From Myxococcales bacterium (GTDB taxonomy: Bacteria > Myxococcota > UBA727 > VGSZ01): a stretch of DNA of 64,000 nt. Where the stretch lies: assembly GCA_023248635.1 (NCBI GenBank), contig JAHFED010000005.1:62001-126000 (forward strand). The letters run 5' to 3'. A model generated the notes under the pieces. The model made no database searches, was not told the DNA's origin, and saw only the letters and a list, made by a program, of their open reading frames with translations. Both the position numbers and the translations under genes were made by a program. Positions 17,104 to 25,047 of the stretch are shown piece by piece. Positions within the stretch are counted from its first letter, which is position 1. Each line of letters opens with the position of its first letter.

Positions 17104-17172
17104 GAATTCATCGACAGCGCTTCGCGTGTCGGTGACTTGTCTACGGGTTCATCGCCTGGCGGCGATGAATTC
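17104..17172 (+). repeat. Intergenic copy of palindromes B and A
   Basis: A diverged B palindrome (TTCATCGACA / TGTCGGTGAC around the GCGCTTCGCG loop) is followed by a perfect A hairpin (TTCATCGCC, TGGC, GGCGATGAA). The whole is framed by GAATTCATCG and CGATGAATTC, a 10-bp inverted repeat. It lies just after the DUF1552 stop, outside any gene. Confidence 0.85.
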
Positions 17173-17216
17173 CGCCCCGCGGTGGCGCGGCTCCCGATCA
17201 ATCCCTAGGTCTTGTT

Positions 17217-17286
17217 TGCGTGGGCGGTTCCTCCCTTCGGCCCACGCAGAGGCGTCGGTGCTGCCTTTCCCCTCTCGGTGGCACCG
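17217..17286 (+). other. Two consecutive stem-loops in the gap before the MCP-like gene
   Basis: Stem 1 is TGCGTGGGC / GCCCACGCA (17217-17225 with 17240-17248). Stem 2 is CGGTGC / GCACCG (17256-17261 with 17281-17286) and is followed by a T-rich stretch. Together they may terminate transcription from the DUF1592/DUF1552 operon. The rest of the gap 17093-17351 holds the A/B repeat and no gene. Confidence 0.45.
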
Positions 17287-17351
17287 GCGCTTCTTTCTTT
17301 TTCCGCTCCTCGGAAACCGTTGACGGCGCGCCGACGCGCTAACCTGCAGCC

Positions 17352-18134
17352 ATGCCCGATCTCCAGCTGCACGAGACGCTGACCCAGCGCTTGGAAGTGT
17401 TCGCCCGCGATCAGGTGCTGGAGCGGGCAGAACGCACCTGCGACCTGCTCTTGGCCCTGCTGCGACGCGAAGGCGGGCTGGCTGTGCAAGACGGGCTCGC
17501 GCGCATCGGCGGCAAGTCCGTGGGAACCATCGCGGGTCTGCTCAACGACGTCGCCCAATCTGCGGGCTTGTCGGTGAGCATCTTTGCCAACGAGCGCTTG
17601 TTGGTGTCGTCGACGCCAGGGCTCGCCCGCGACGGTGCGGCGTCGTTGCCACGCGAGCTCGTCACCGTGTGTCAGGTGCGAGGCGAGACCTTCTCTGGCG
17701 GGGCCGACATCGGCGAACAGGGCGTGCTCGTCGTCGCCAAACCCATCCTTCAGCATGGTGAAGCCGTCGCCATCGTCGCCTGCGGCCTGGCGGCGGCGGA
17801 GGGCAACACCGCGTTCATGGGGCTCTCGTCCATCGAGCAGGACATCATCGAGCTTGCCGACCAGGTGCAAGCAGAGAGGCAGCGCGCCGTCGCCGACTTC
17901 TTGAAGATCATTCGCAGCATCGCCAAGCGCATCCACTTGCTGGCCCTCAATGCCTCGATCCTCTCGGCTCAGGCTGGGGAGCAGGGGCGGGGCTTCGCCG
18001 TCGTCGCCCGTGAGATCGGCGATCTGGCCGAGCGCACCCGCTTGTCGACGCAGGAGCTCGAAGAGGAGTTCCTCGGCCGCAGCAACGCCGAGGTCGAGAG
18101 GCGCACCGGCGGACGCAGCGGTCGAGCTGCCTGA
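17352..18134 (+). CDS. Soluble methyl-accepting-chemotaxis-like signalling protein
   Basis: A 260-residue protein without membrane segments. Residues 1-170 form a PocR/GAF-like sensory region ([38 protein letters not shown]). A short MCP signalling module follows: [21 protein letters not shown] and [22 protein letters not shown], the hairpin tip that contacts CheA/CheW in chemoreceptors. The coiled coil is much shorter than in standard receptors and ends in a Gly/Arg tail. It may feed a non-motility Che-like or twitching/gliding pathway; no che genes are in the window. Confidence 0.75.
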   Translation: MPDLQLHETLTQRLEVFARDQVLERAERTCDLLLALLRREGGLAVQDGLARIGGKSVGTIAGLLNDVAQSAGLSVSIFANERLLVSSTPGLARDGAASLPRELVTVCQVRGETFSGGADIGEQGVLVVAKPILQHGEAVAIVACGLAAAEGNTAFMGLSSIEQDIIELADQVQAERQRAVADFLKIIRSIAKRIHLLALNASILSAQAGEQGRGFAVVAREIGDLAERTRLSTQELEEEFLGRSNAEVERRTGGRSGRAA

Positions 18135-18171
18135 CCGCTTGGGAGGTGACCAGCGGATCGGGCGCAGACGC

Positions 18172-18651
18172 TCAGTGGCAGTGGGCAGAAGGGCTCTCGG
18201 CGCCCAAGGCCGCGGCGACAGTGTCGACGAGGGGCCGGCGGCGGCGCAGCCAGGATCCGCAGAAGGAAAAGAGCCCCACGTCTCCCTCGGCGTTGGCGAC
18301 CGCGCACAGCTCTTCGACGACGACCAGACCCTCGCGCAGCAGCTTGAGCGTGTTGCCTGCCGGCTCTCGCAGGGCTCGCTCGATGTTGGGCACCCCCCGA
18401 ACGGCCGCGACGTCGCGCCAGCAGGGCCCCACGGCCCGCGCGTGCTCGGCGACGGCGCTCAAGGCCTTGGCGGCGTGGGGAAAACGCCGGGCGTCGTCGG
18501 CACAGACGGCGTCGACGATGCGTTCTGCCCGCACCATCTCCTGCAATGAGGGTCCCAAGCGCGGTCGGCTGGGCTGGGGCTCGAGGGGAAAGAGCAGGCA
18601 AGCGGAGTTGGACGGCGGGCAGGACATGGGCCGTCGCCGTGCAGCAGCCAT
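18172..18651 (-). CDS. Small helical protein of unknown function
   Basis: The start is uncertain (ATG 18651, or ATG 18627 giving MSCPPSNSACLLF). The product of about 159 residues is helical with the segments LQEMVRAERIVDAVCADDARRF, AAKALSAVAEHARAVGPCW, NTLKLLREGLVVVEELCAVAN and GSWLRRRRPLVDTVAAALG, and ends with SAHCH. I see no family motif. Frame choice rests on natural-looking composition compared with the Arg-rich overlapping frames. It is convergent with the MCP-like gene. Confidence 0.5.
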   Translation of the reverse strand: MAAARRRPMSCPPSNSACLLFPLEPQPSRPRLGPSLQEMVRAERIVDAVCADDARRFPHAAKALSAVAEHARAVGPCWRDVAAVRGVPNIERALREPAGNTLKLLREGLVVVEELCAVANAEGDVGLFSFCGSWLRRRRPLVDTVAAALGAESPSAHCH

Positions 18652-18805
18652 GCCCCCGTCGACATCCTTGGCCCGCGATCGCGGCGACCGGCGATGGGGC
18701 GCTTTTGTCGCTGTGGGGCAGTTCTGCGTGCGCTGGGCAAAGGCCGACGTCGACGCCGCTGCTTGCGCGTGAAACGGTGCGTCGCTCTCTCTCCCTGAGG
18801 ACACC

Positions 18806-19057
18806 ATGCGCGAAACACTCCAAGACGCCGCCAAGAAGCTGCTGGCCGAACCCATCGGTACCGAGCGCAAGATCGTGATCAACGTCAGCGACGGTCTGAC
18901 CGGCCTGCCACCGGGTGTGCCGGCGCGGGGAAGTCGCCAGAAGACCATGGCGGTGCGGGTCGAGGAGCAGACCCGCGAGGGCAAGAGGCGCGTCGTCGTA
19001 AAAGAGCTCGGCAAAGACGTCGTCGTCGCCACCGGCACCTGGACTGCGTCTGCCTGA
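18806..19057 (+). CDS. Small protein of unknown function (83 aa)
   Basis: The ATG at 18806 starts an 83-residue protein. Helical start MRETLQDAAKKLLAEP, then beta-rich segments (ERKIVINVSDGLTG, MAVRVEEQTREGKRRVVVKELGKDVVVATGTW). Composition is natural and the overlapping frames are not. Its stop directly abuts the stop of the convergent sulfatase gene. No family is recognised. Confidence 0.6.
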   Translation: MRETLQDAAKKLLAEPIGTERKIVINVSDGLTGLPPGVPARGSRQKTMAVRVEEQTREGKRRVVVKELGKDVVVATGTWTASA

Positions 19058-21472
19058 TCAGGGGCGCCAGCCTTGGTCGCTGAAGGTCACACACAGGGGA
19101 GGACCTCCTTCGATGCGCAGCGTCCACGACGACGACGGCGTCTTGTGGCTGATCCGCTTGTCACCTTTGCCTTTGAGGCTGCGGCTGCTGAAGGGGCCGT
19201 CGTCGACGGCGACGCCGATGGTGCTTTCTCCCGTGCCTCCGGCAGAGAGATCGGCGCCCGGCTCGTCGAGAGCGGTGACGCGCACCCGCGCGAGCAAGGG
19301 CAACACCGCGGCCTCGCGCAGGCTCATCTCGATCACGGCCCCCGGTGGCGGGGCAAAGGCGGCGCAATAACGCCGCGATTGGGCTTGACGCTTGGCGGGA
19401 GGGGCGACGACGAGCCTCGGGCCGGCTGCCGCGTCGCTGCCGCAGGTCCATCCTTGGGGACCTCGCTGGCAGGCTGTGAGCTGGTCGCCGCGCCGCAGTT
19501 GCACGCTCGCCTGGTCGTAGACGCTGCGCTCGACGTCGAGGGTCGGCAGCGATGGAGCCTTGCGCAGGTGGCGTTCCTGACCCTCGGCCAAAGCAGAGAG
19601 CTCCGCGAGCAACTTGTCGAGCTCGGCGGGGTCGAGGGCCGCATGGACGTCGTCGAGCTCTTCAGGATCTTTGGCGAGGTCGTAGAATTCCACCTGTCCG
19701 GCGGTGCGGTTGAGGATCAGCTTCTGGTCGCCGTCGACGAAGCCGATGAACTTCTCGCCGTTGGCTCCGCCCAAGAGCACCCGGCGCGGTGGCGCGTCGA
19801 CAAAGACCGAACGACCGCGGTGTCGGGCATCGGCGGGCAGTCCCATCAAATCGAGGATGGTGGGCAAGAGGTCGACGTGGGCGCTGTTGCGATCGGAGTG
19901 CTGCGGGGTGGGAAAGAGCTTGGGTGCCAGCATCAGCAGGGGCACCCGCACGCTCGGCTCATAGACCAGCCGACGCCCGGGACTCTTGCGCGGATGTTCG
20001 CCGATGGTCTCGCCGTGGTCGCCGGTGAAGATCACCAGGGTGTCGTCGGCGAGGCCGCGTTGCTCGAGGCCCGTCATCAGGCGCTCGAAGGCTTCGTCGA
20101 CGAAGTGAACGGCGGAGAGATAGCGGCTGCGTCCGGCGAAGCCCGGGAAGGCCCGCTCGTGATCGGGTGGAAAACCATAGGGATAATGCGCGGTGATGGG
20201 GATGATCCAAGCCGCGAAGCGTTCGTCCTTGGGCAGACTGTCGATCCACGAGAGGGTGGCGTCGACGACGACGCGATCGTCGATGCCCCATTTGTTCTGC
20301 CAGTCGCCGGGTTTGAGCAGGGCCTGTCGATCGCGCTGCACCTCGTAGCCGCGCAGCCCAAGCAGGGCCAGCTTGTCGTAGAAGCCGAAGTCACCGCCGT
20401 GAAAGAGCCCGGTGTGCACGTCGTTTTGGGCCATCACCTCGGAGAATTCTCCGCAGTCGATGCGCGGTCGGATCTCAGTGATGGACTTCGACGACGGCGG
20501 CGGCCAGTCCGAGCAGGCCATGGAGAAGATGGCCGCGATGCTCTTGTGAAAGGGCGAGTAGTGGTGGGTGAGCTCGAGTCCCCCTTGCTGGGCGCGTCGG
20601 GCGAGATGGGGCGTGGCCGCGCTGCCGCCGAGAGAGGTGTGCTCGCGCGCGATACCTTCGGCGAAGAACACGATCACGTTGCGCGCGTGCTCCGGCGGAC
20701 GCGGGGGCACTGCCGGCTGCGGCCGTCGACCCAAGAGCAGACGATCCAGCGCTGCCGTCGTCGTCGGCACCGGAATCTTGGTCTGCAGCACCAGGGGCGT
20801 CGGCGGGGAGAGGGACTGCAACCAAGTCTCGCCCAAGTAGACCAGCGGTTGAGCGCCGACGCCGTGGTTGAAGGGCCGCAACACCGCCCCATCCAAGCAG
20901 GTGGCCCCCAGCGCCACGGCGGCAACGACCAGCCACCCTCGGGTCAGCGGTGCTGGCAGCCGATGGGCAAGCGCGCGGGCAACCAGAGCGCCGACGACGA
21001 GGGCGATGACGGCGTAGGCATAGCCTGGGTAGCGATCGATGTTGTCCACCAGGTGGGCGTCGGCGAAGGTCACGCCTTCGTCTCCCCGCATGCGCTCCCA
21101 GCGAATGCCGGTGCGCGACACCAACCAGCTCACCAGCGACACGCTCTGCCAGGCGACGTCGATGACGACGACGACGAGGGACAAGAGCGCCGCCACCACC
21201 CCGCGCCAGCCGCGCGATCCAACGACCGCCGAAACCGCGACCGGGAGCAGTCCCAAGAGCAGCTCGGAGAGGATCCCAAGCGGAGCCCAGAAAAAGCCGG
21301 TGGCGCTGTCGTCGTCGACCAAGAGTGAGAGCGCCAGGCCCAGCTTGGCCAGGGCTCCGGCAGTCACGATCCAAAGGCAGAAAAACCAGGGCGAGGGCAG
21401 CACGAAGGCCGCACTCGCTGCTGACGCCGGCGCCGCGATGGTGGCCTGGGGAGCGGTCGGCGTTTTCGTCAT
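19058..21472 (-). CDS. LtaS-like membrane sulfatase/phosphoglycerol-transferase family protein
   Basis: The 804-residue protein has about five N-terminal membrane helices (for example FFCLWIVTAGALAKLGLALSL and GVVAALLSLVVVVIDVAW) and then an extracytoplasmic sulfatase/alkaline-phosphatase-fold domain. Motifs include NVIVFFAEGIAREHTSLGGS (first metal region with Thr/Ser nucleophile candidates), AAWIIPITAHYPYG and the strongly conserved FTGDHGETIGEH. The C-terminal 170 residues form an extra beta-rich domain. LtaS-type enzymes transfer phosphoglycerol or phosphoethanolamine to envelope glycans or lipids, or cleave sulfate esters. It is the last gene of an operon with two unrecognised proteins, 9 bp after the 450-aa gene. 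Confidence 0.82.
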   Translation of the reverse strand: MTKTPTAPQATIAAPASAASAAFVLPSPWFFCLWIVTAGALAKLGLALSLLVDDDSATGFFWAPLGILSELLLGLLPVAVSAVVGSRGWRGVVAALLSLVVVVIDVAWQSVSLVSWLVSRTGIRWERMRGDEGVTFADAHLVDNIDRYPGYAYAVIALVVGALVARALAHRLPAPLTRGWLVVAAVALGATCLDGAVLRPFNHGVGAQPLVYLGETWLQSLSPPTPLVLQTKIPVPTTTAALDRLLLGRRPQPAVPPRPPEHARNVIVFFAEGIAREHTSLGGSAATPHLARRAQQGGLELTHHYSPFHKSIAAIFSMACSDWPPPSSKSITEIRPRIDCGEFSEVMAQNDVHTGLFHGGDFGFYDKLALLGLRGYEVQRDRQALLKPGDWQNKWGIDDRVVVDATLSWIDSLPKDERFAAWIIPITAHYPYGFPPDHERAFPGFAGRSRYLSAVHFVDEAFERLMTGLEQRGLADDTLVIFTGDHGETIGEHPRKSPGRRLVYEPSVRVPLLMLAPKLFPTPQHSDRNSAHVDLLPTILDLMGLPADARHRGRSVFVDAPPRRVLLGGANGEKFIGFVDGDQKLILNRTAGQVEFYDLAKDPEELDDVHAALDPAELDKLLAELSALAEGQERHLRKAPSLPTLDVERSVYDQASVQLRRGDQLTACQRGPQGWTCGSDAAAGPRLVVAPPAKRQAQSRRYCAAFAPPPGAVIEMSLREAAVLPLLARVRVTALDEPGADLSAGGTGESTIGVAVDDGPFSSRSLKGKGDKRISHKTPSSSWTLRIEGGPPLCVTFSDQGWRP

Positions 21473-21481
21473 CGCTTCGGG

Positions 21482-22834
21482 TCAGCGATCGAGGGGCGCG
21501 CCATCGGGTCGATCCCGCGCGTGCGGCTCCGACGACGACGACGGCTCGGTCAGCGGCATCCCTTCTGGGGAGGACAGCTCGGTGTCTGGCGGCGGTGGCG
21601 GCGGCAGGGACTGCGGAGGCTGGGTTCTGGGCAGACGCGCGCCCAACTGGTTCACCAAGGAGCTGCAGAGCTTGCCGAACTGCTTGTGCTTCAGGCGCGT
21701 CTGCAATCGCGCGAGCACCGCACGCGCCGACGAGGGCAGCGCGCCCATGTCGGGCAGCTCGATGGCGCCCTTGCCCTCGGCCCCCAGGGTCAACGTCGCC
21801 GCCACCAACGACCAATAGGCCCGGGCGGCGTCGTTTAGGGCCGCAGGATCGCCGTCGACGAAGGCCACCAGGGGTTTGGCCTCCGGAGCACCCGGTGCTT
21901 CTCCTTCGATGATGCAGGCCATCAAGGCCAGGTGCGTGCACAGCTCGGCCGTGCGCCGGAGCAGCAGCGGGCTCGGCCCTCCTTCGCGCAGCGAGGTGAG
22001 CAGGGCCAGCGCCAGCACCGCGCCGCCGACGTCGAGGCCATCGTTCAGGAGTGAATCGGTGACGATACGGGCGATTTTCTTGTCCTCGAGCACATCGAGC
22101 GGGGAAGCGCGTCGGCCATTTATTTTGTACGGTAGTATCAGCGAGAACCCGAGATTTCTCTGCACCGGATCGCCGGCCATCATCAGCCGTGTCAGCGGGC
22201 TCGCATCGAGCAGGGCGACCATGAGCGCCAGGCGGGCGACCCGCAGCTCTTCGTCGCCGCCTTGCAGGGCCAGCCGCCACATTGGTTGGGTCAGGCGGTT
22301 TTGTTGCACTCGCCGCATCGAGGGCCATTGGGTCAAACGCCACGGTGGCTCTTCGCCGTAGAAGGAGGCGTTTCCGGTCCACCACTTCACGTGCACGTCG
22401 GTGCGCGTGGTCTTGAAGGCCCGGCGCACGATCAGGTGGCGCGTGATCAGCAGCGCGGGATCGAGGGTGCGCGGCAGCAGGTTGACCTCATTGGCGGCGG
22501 CGCGCGCGAAGAGGTGGGTGCGCGCATAAAACGACGTCGCCTGCGGGTGCGTGGTCGCGAAGAGCTCGTGGGCTGCATAGAGCAGGGTGGCAGCGTCGTG
22601 GTCGAAGGGAGCGGGGGTGATGTCGCCCAAGAGCGCGGCCTGGATGAACTGAGCATCGCAGGCATCTTTGAGATCGGCGTCGATGCCGAGGCCGTGGCGG
22701 ATGGCGTTGAAGCCCGGCTTGCCGAGGGGATCGGCGATCAGGCACTTCTGGCCCATCAAGAAAGGCACGCCGAAGTCGGCGCTGAACCGGTGCAAGACCA
22801 CTCCAGCGTTGGCGGGGGGTGAGGGCGGCTTCAT
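21482..22834 (-). CDS. Unrecognised 450-aa protein, middle gene of the sulfatase operon
   Basis: The ATG at 22834 overlaps the stop of the 574-aa gene (ATGA); the frame is open further upstream, but that part is antisense to the neighbour. It has no signal peptide. It appears mostly alpha-helical: VVLHRFSADFGVPFLMGQKCLI, LYAAHELFATTHPQATSFYAR, HVKWWTGNASFYGEEPPWRL, LALMVALLDASPLTRLMMAGD, a block of Leu-rich helices, and a Pro/Ser-rich tail after LGARLPRTQPP. The region near 22.13 kb (ILPYKINGRR) uses locally AT-rich codons. I do not recognise a family. Coupling with the 574-aa protein suggests a complex. Confidence 0.75.
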   Translation of the reverse strand: MKPPSPPANAGVVLHRFSADFGVPFLMGQKCLIADPLGKPGFNAIRHGLGIDADLKDACDAQFIQAALLGDITPAPFDHDAATLLYAAHELFATTHPQATSFYARTHLFARAAANEVNLLPRTLDPALLITRHLIVRRAFKTTRTDVHVKWWTGNASFYGEEPPWRLTQWPSMRRVQQNRLTQPMWRLALQGGDEELRVARLALMVALLDASPLTRLMMAGDPVQRNLGFSLILPYKINGRRASPLDVLEDKKIARIVTDSLLNDGLDVGGAVLALALLTSLREGGPSPLLLRRTAELCTHLALMACIIEGEAPGAPEAKPLVAFVDGDPAALNDAARAYWSLVAATLTLGAEGKGAIELPDMGALPSSARAVLARLQTRLKHKQFGKLCSSLVNQLGARLPRTQPPQSLPPPPPPDTELSSPEGMPLTEPSSSSEPHARDRPDGAPLDR

Positions 22835-24555
22835 GGGCCCTCGCCCTCGCCGTCGGGCTTCGTCTCTTCTGCAGAGGGAGGGGCGCCCACCGGCGTTGGA
22901 ACAGCCCGGGGCCGCGGGGGGGGCAACTCTCGGGGCGTGTTGCGGGGCTGCAAGACAGCAGCCGGTGGCGACGACGACGACGGCGGCAGCGCCTTCGGGT
23001 CGGGCACCGAGGGGGGATCGAGCTTGGTGCCGCGCCAGAGGGAGAACGCTCCTTGGCGTTTGTGGGTGACCGTGGGCAGCGCCAGCTCCTCGGCGATGGT
23101 GCGCGACGCGATCTCGATGATCGAGGCCTTGGCCCTCTCGGGAGCGACGACGGCGCGGCTCAGCGGCTTGAGGTCGGCGACGGGGATGGCGAAAGGGGGA
23201 GCGTCTTCGGGAAAGAAGGTGAGGTTCTGGTCGGGTCGGATCTGCAGGTGCTCGCGCAACAGGTCGTAGTCGACGCGGGGCAAGAGGCTCATGCCGACGG
23301 GGCAGAAGATCTGCGGATAGATCTCGGTCATGGGGGCGCCGAAGGGGATGCCGTGCACGCCGCGGCGGTTGATGACGATGATGTGCTGCTCGGTGAGCAC
23401 CGCCTCGTAGGTACGCAGGATCGCCGCCGGCAGCAGATAGACGAGCTTTTGAAACCAGCGCAGTCGGTCGAGATCGATGAGCAGCGCCGTCGTCGATGAC
23501 TGCGCGCGCGGCAGCCGGGCCAGCTTGAGCTCGACGTCGAGGGACTCGATGCCAATGGCCTTCACGTCGACGGGTGGGGGGATGATGCCGTCTTTGCCTC
23601 GCACGGTGACGTCGACCAGATCGCGGATGTCGACGGCGTCTTCTTCGACGACCAGCCTTTCGGTGCGACTGGTGGCCCGCGGATCGTTGGCATCGGTGGA
23701 CCCGTAAAAGAGCACGGTCTCGCCGTCGGCGAAGGCGGCGCCACAGCTCTCCAGCGCGATGGGATGGCGAAAGCCCCACTCGACCAGCAGGTGCTTCTGC
23801 GTCGGCACAAAGACCTTCATGCCCGGCGTGACGGCGAGGAGCTGGGCCACGTGCCGCGGCAGTCCTTCGCAGCTCACGAGCTGGATCTCGCGCGGCTTGC
23901 CCGAGAACATCGATTTGCGAGCGCTCATCGCCGACGTCACCCGGGCCTGCACCTGTCGCGACCACAGATAGCGGCACAGCATCTTGCTGAGCCCTTGTTC
24001 ACAACGGATCACGAGGGCGTCATGGGTCTCGGACGTTTTTTCCACCTCGCTGAGGGGCCGCGGCGACAAACCAAGGATGAAGTCCCGCAGCTGGATCTTG
24101 CGCCCGAGCTTGCGGCGATCGGGACCGGCTTCGCCGTACAAGACCAAGTCGACGACGGCGTCTTGCACCACGTCTTCGGGCCCGGACAGATCGGAGCCCA
24201 GTGGACTCTTGCGATCGCGAAAGGGCACGAAGTGCTGCTCGCTGCCCGTGAAGGCACGGCCTCGGTGCAGACGACCGGCCTGGGCAGCGCGGTCGGCGGC
24301 GAAGGAACCCTGCACCTCGAAGCGCACCATCATCTCGCGGCCACCGCGCTCCGACACCGTCTCTTGGATCTCGAGGCTGCGCAGGATCTCGTCGAGGGAG
24401 ACCTCGCGCGAATAGGCCCGAAAGAAGCCAACCGCCCGGGCGACGTCGGGGAAAAACAGCGCCAGCCGGCGCCCCATCACCACGCCGCGTTCGTCGGCGC
24501 TGAGGCCGGGGCAGTGCGTGCGTCCTTGTCCCAGGGAAACCGGCTCGAGCGACAT
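22831..24555 (-). CDS. Unrecognised 574-aa protein, first gene of the sulfatase operon
   Basis: It starts with ATG at 24555. It has no signal peptide and is rich in beta and helical segments: GRRLALFFPDVARAVGFFRAY, MVRFEVQGSFAADRAAQAG (PilZ-like in feel but without the RxxxR signature), MKVFVPTQKHLLVEWGFRHP, ALLIDLDRLRWFQKLVYLLP, IIVINRRGVHGIPFGAPM, MTEIYPQIFCPVGMSLLPRVD and LTFFPEDAPPFAIPVADLK. A Pro/Ser-rich tail ends in GEGEGP. It may be a paralogue-rich Myxococcota-specific family. Stop and start overlap with the 450-aa gene. Confidence 0.75.
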   Translation of the reverse strand: MSLEPVSLGQGRTHCPGLSADERGVVMGRRLALFFPDVARAVGFFRAYSREVSLDEILRSLEIQETVSERGGREMMVRFEVQGSFAADRAAQAGRLHRGRAFTGSEQHFVPFRDRKSPLGSDLSGPEDVVQDAVVDLVLYGEAGPDRRKLGRKIQLRDFILGLSPRPLSEVEKTSETHDALVIRCEQGLSKMLCRYLWSRQVQARVTSAMSARKSMFSGKPREIQLVSCEGLPRHVAQLLAVTPGMKVFVPTQKHLLVEWGFRHPIALESCGAAFADGETVLFYGSTDANDPRATSRTERLVVEEDAVDIRDLVDVTVRGKDGIIPPPVDVKAIGIESLDVELKLARLPRAQSSTTALLIDLDRLRWFQKLVYLLPAAILRTYEAVLTEQHIIVINRRGVHGIPFGAPMTEIYPQIFCPVGMSLLPRVDYDLLREHLQIRPDQNLTFFPEDAPPFAIPVADLKPLSRAVVAPERAKASIIEIASRTIAEELALPTVTHKRQGAFSLWRGTKLDPPSVPDPKALPPSSSSPPAAVLQPRNTPRELPPPRPRAVPTPVGAPPSAEETKPDGEGEGP

Positions 24556-24633
24556 CGTCGAGCACCTTACAGCGGCGATCTCCTGGGTAGAACCGGCATC
24601 GGTCGACGTCGACGGCGAACCCCAAGCCTTCGT

Positions 24634-25047
24634 TCACCGCTCGCTGGTCAAGGGCAAGCCGTGCTGGCGGCGCGCGCGCAGGCACTCCTCGTCGCCGGCC
24701 TCGACCTTGCGGCACCCCGCGGGACGCCACCCATAGATCTCGCAGCCCACGCCGTGGCCGACGTCTCCGTCGAGGGCCACACAGCGCTGCTCCTCGCCCA
24801 CCAGCTTCAAGTGGAAAACGCCGTCTTCGTTGCGCACTGCCAATTGCTTCAGCAGCTCCTTGCGCTGCTTGAAGAGCTCATCGGTCTTTGCCACCTCGAC
24901 GTAGTCCCGGCTGCCGCTGGCGAGGTTGCGCACGGTGTTGCAGCAACAAGCCCCGCAGCCCTGGCAGTCGAAGCGCTGCCGCGGACCCGCGGGGTTGACG
25001 TCGTCAAGCCCTGCGCTCCAGGGCTCGCCCAGGGCCTTGAACCTCAT
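24634..25047 (-). CDS. YkgJ-family cysteine-cluster protein
   Basis: A 137-residue protein with the family signature FDCQGCGACCCNTV near residue 27 and the second cysteine group GVGCEIYGWRPAGCR near residue 105, eight cysteines in all. YkgJ/CxxCxxCC proteins are thought to bind zinc or an iron-sulfur cluster; the family function is not established. The start ATG shares its A with the TGA stop of pyruvate kinase (TGATG), so the two are coupled. Confidence 0.85.
   Translation of the reverse strand: MRFKALGEPWSAGLDDVNPAGPRQRFDCQGCGACCCNTVRNLASGSRDYVEVAKTDELFKQRKELLKQLAVRNEDGVFHLKLVGEEQRCVALDGDVGHGVGCEIYGWRPAGCRKVEAGDEECLRARRQHGLPLTSER

Noticed and set aside
17319-17345. TTGACG ... TAACCT as promoter of the MCP-like gene
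   Set aside because: The spacing between the two boxes is only 14 bp, too short for a normal sigma-70 promoter.
17969-18823. 284-codon minus-strand frame overlapping the 159-aa gene region
   Set aside because: Arg-rich shadow composition that also runs into the MCP-like gene.
22835-23977. Extension of the 450-aa frame upstream
   Set aside because: It lies antisense-frame-shifted within the 574-aa gene and is Arg/Pro-rich; ATG 22834 with ATGA overlap is better.
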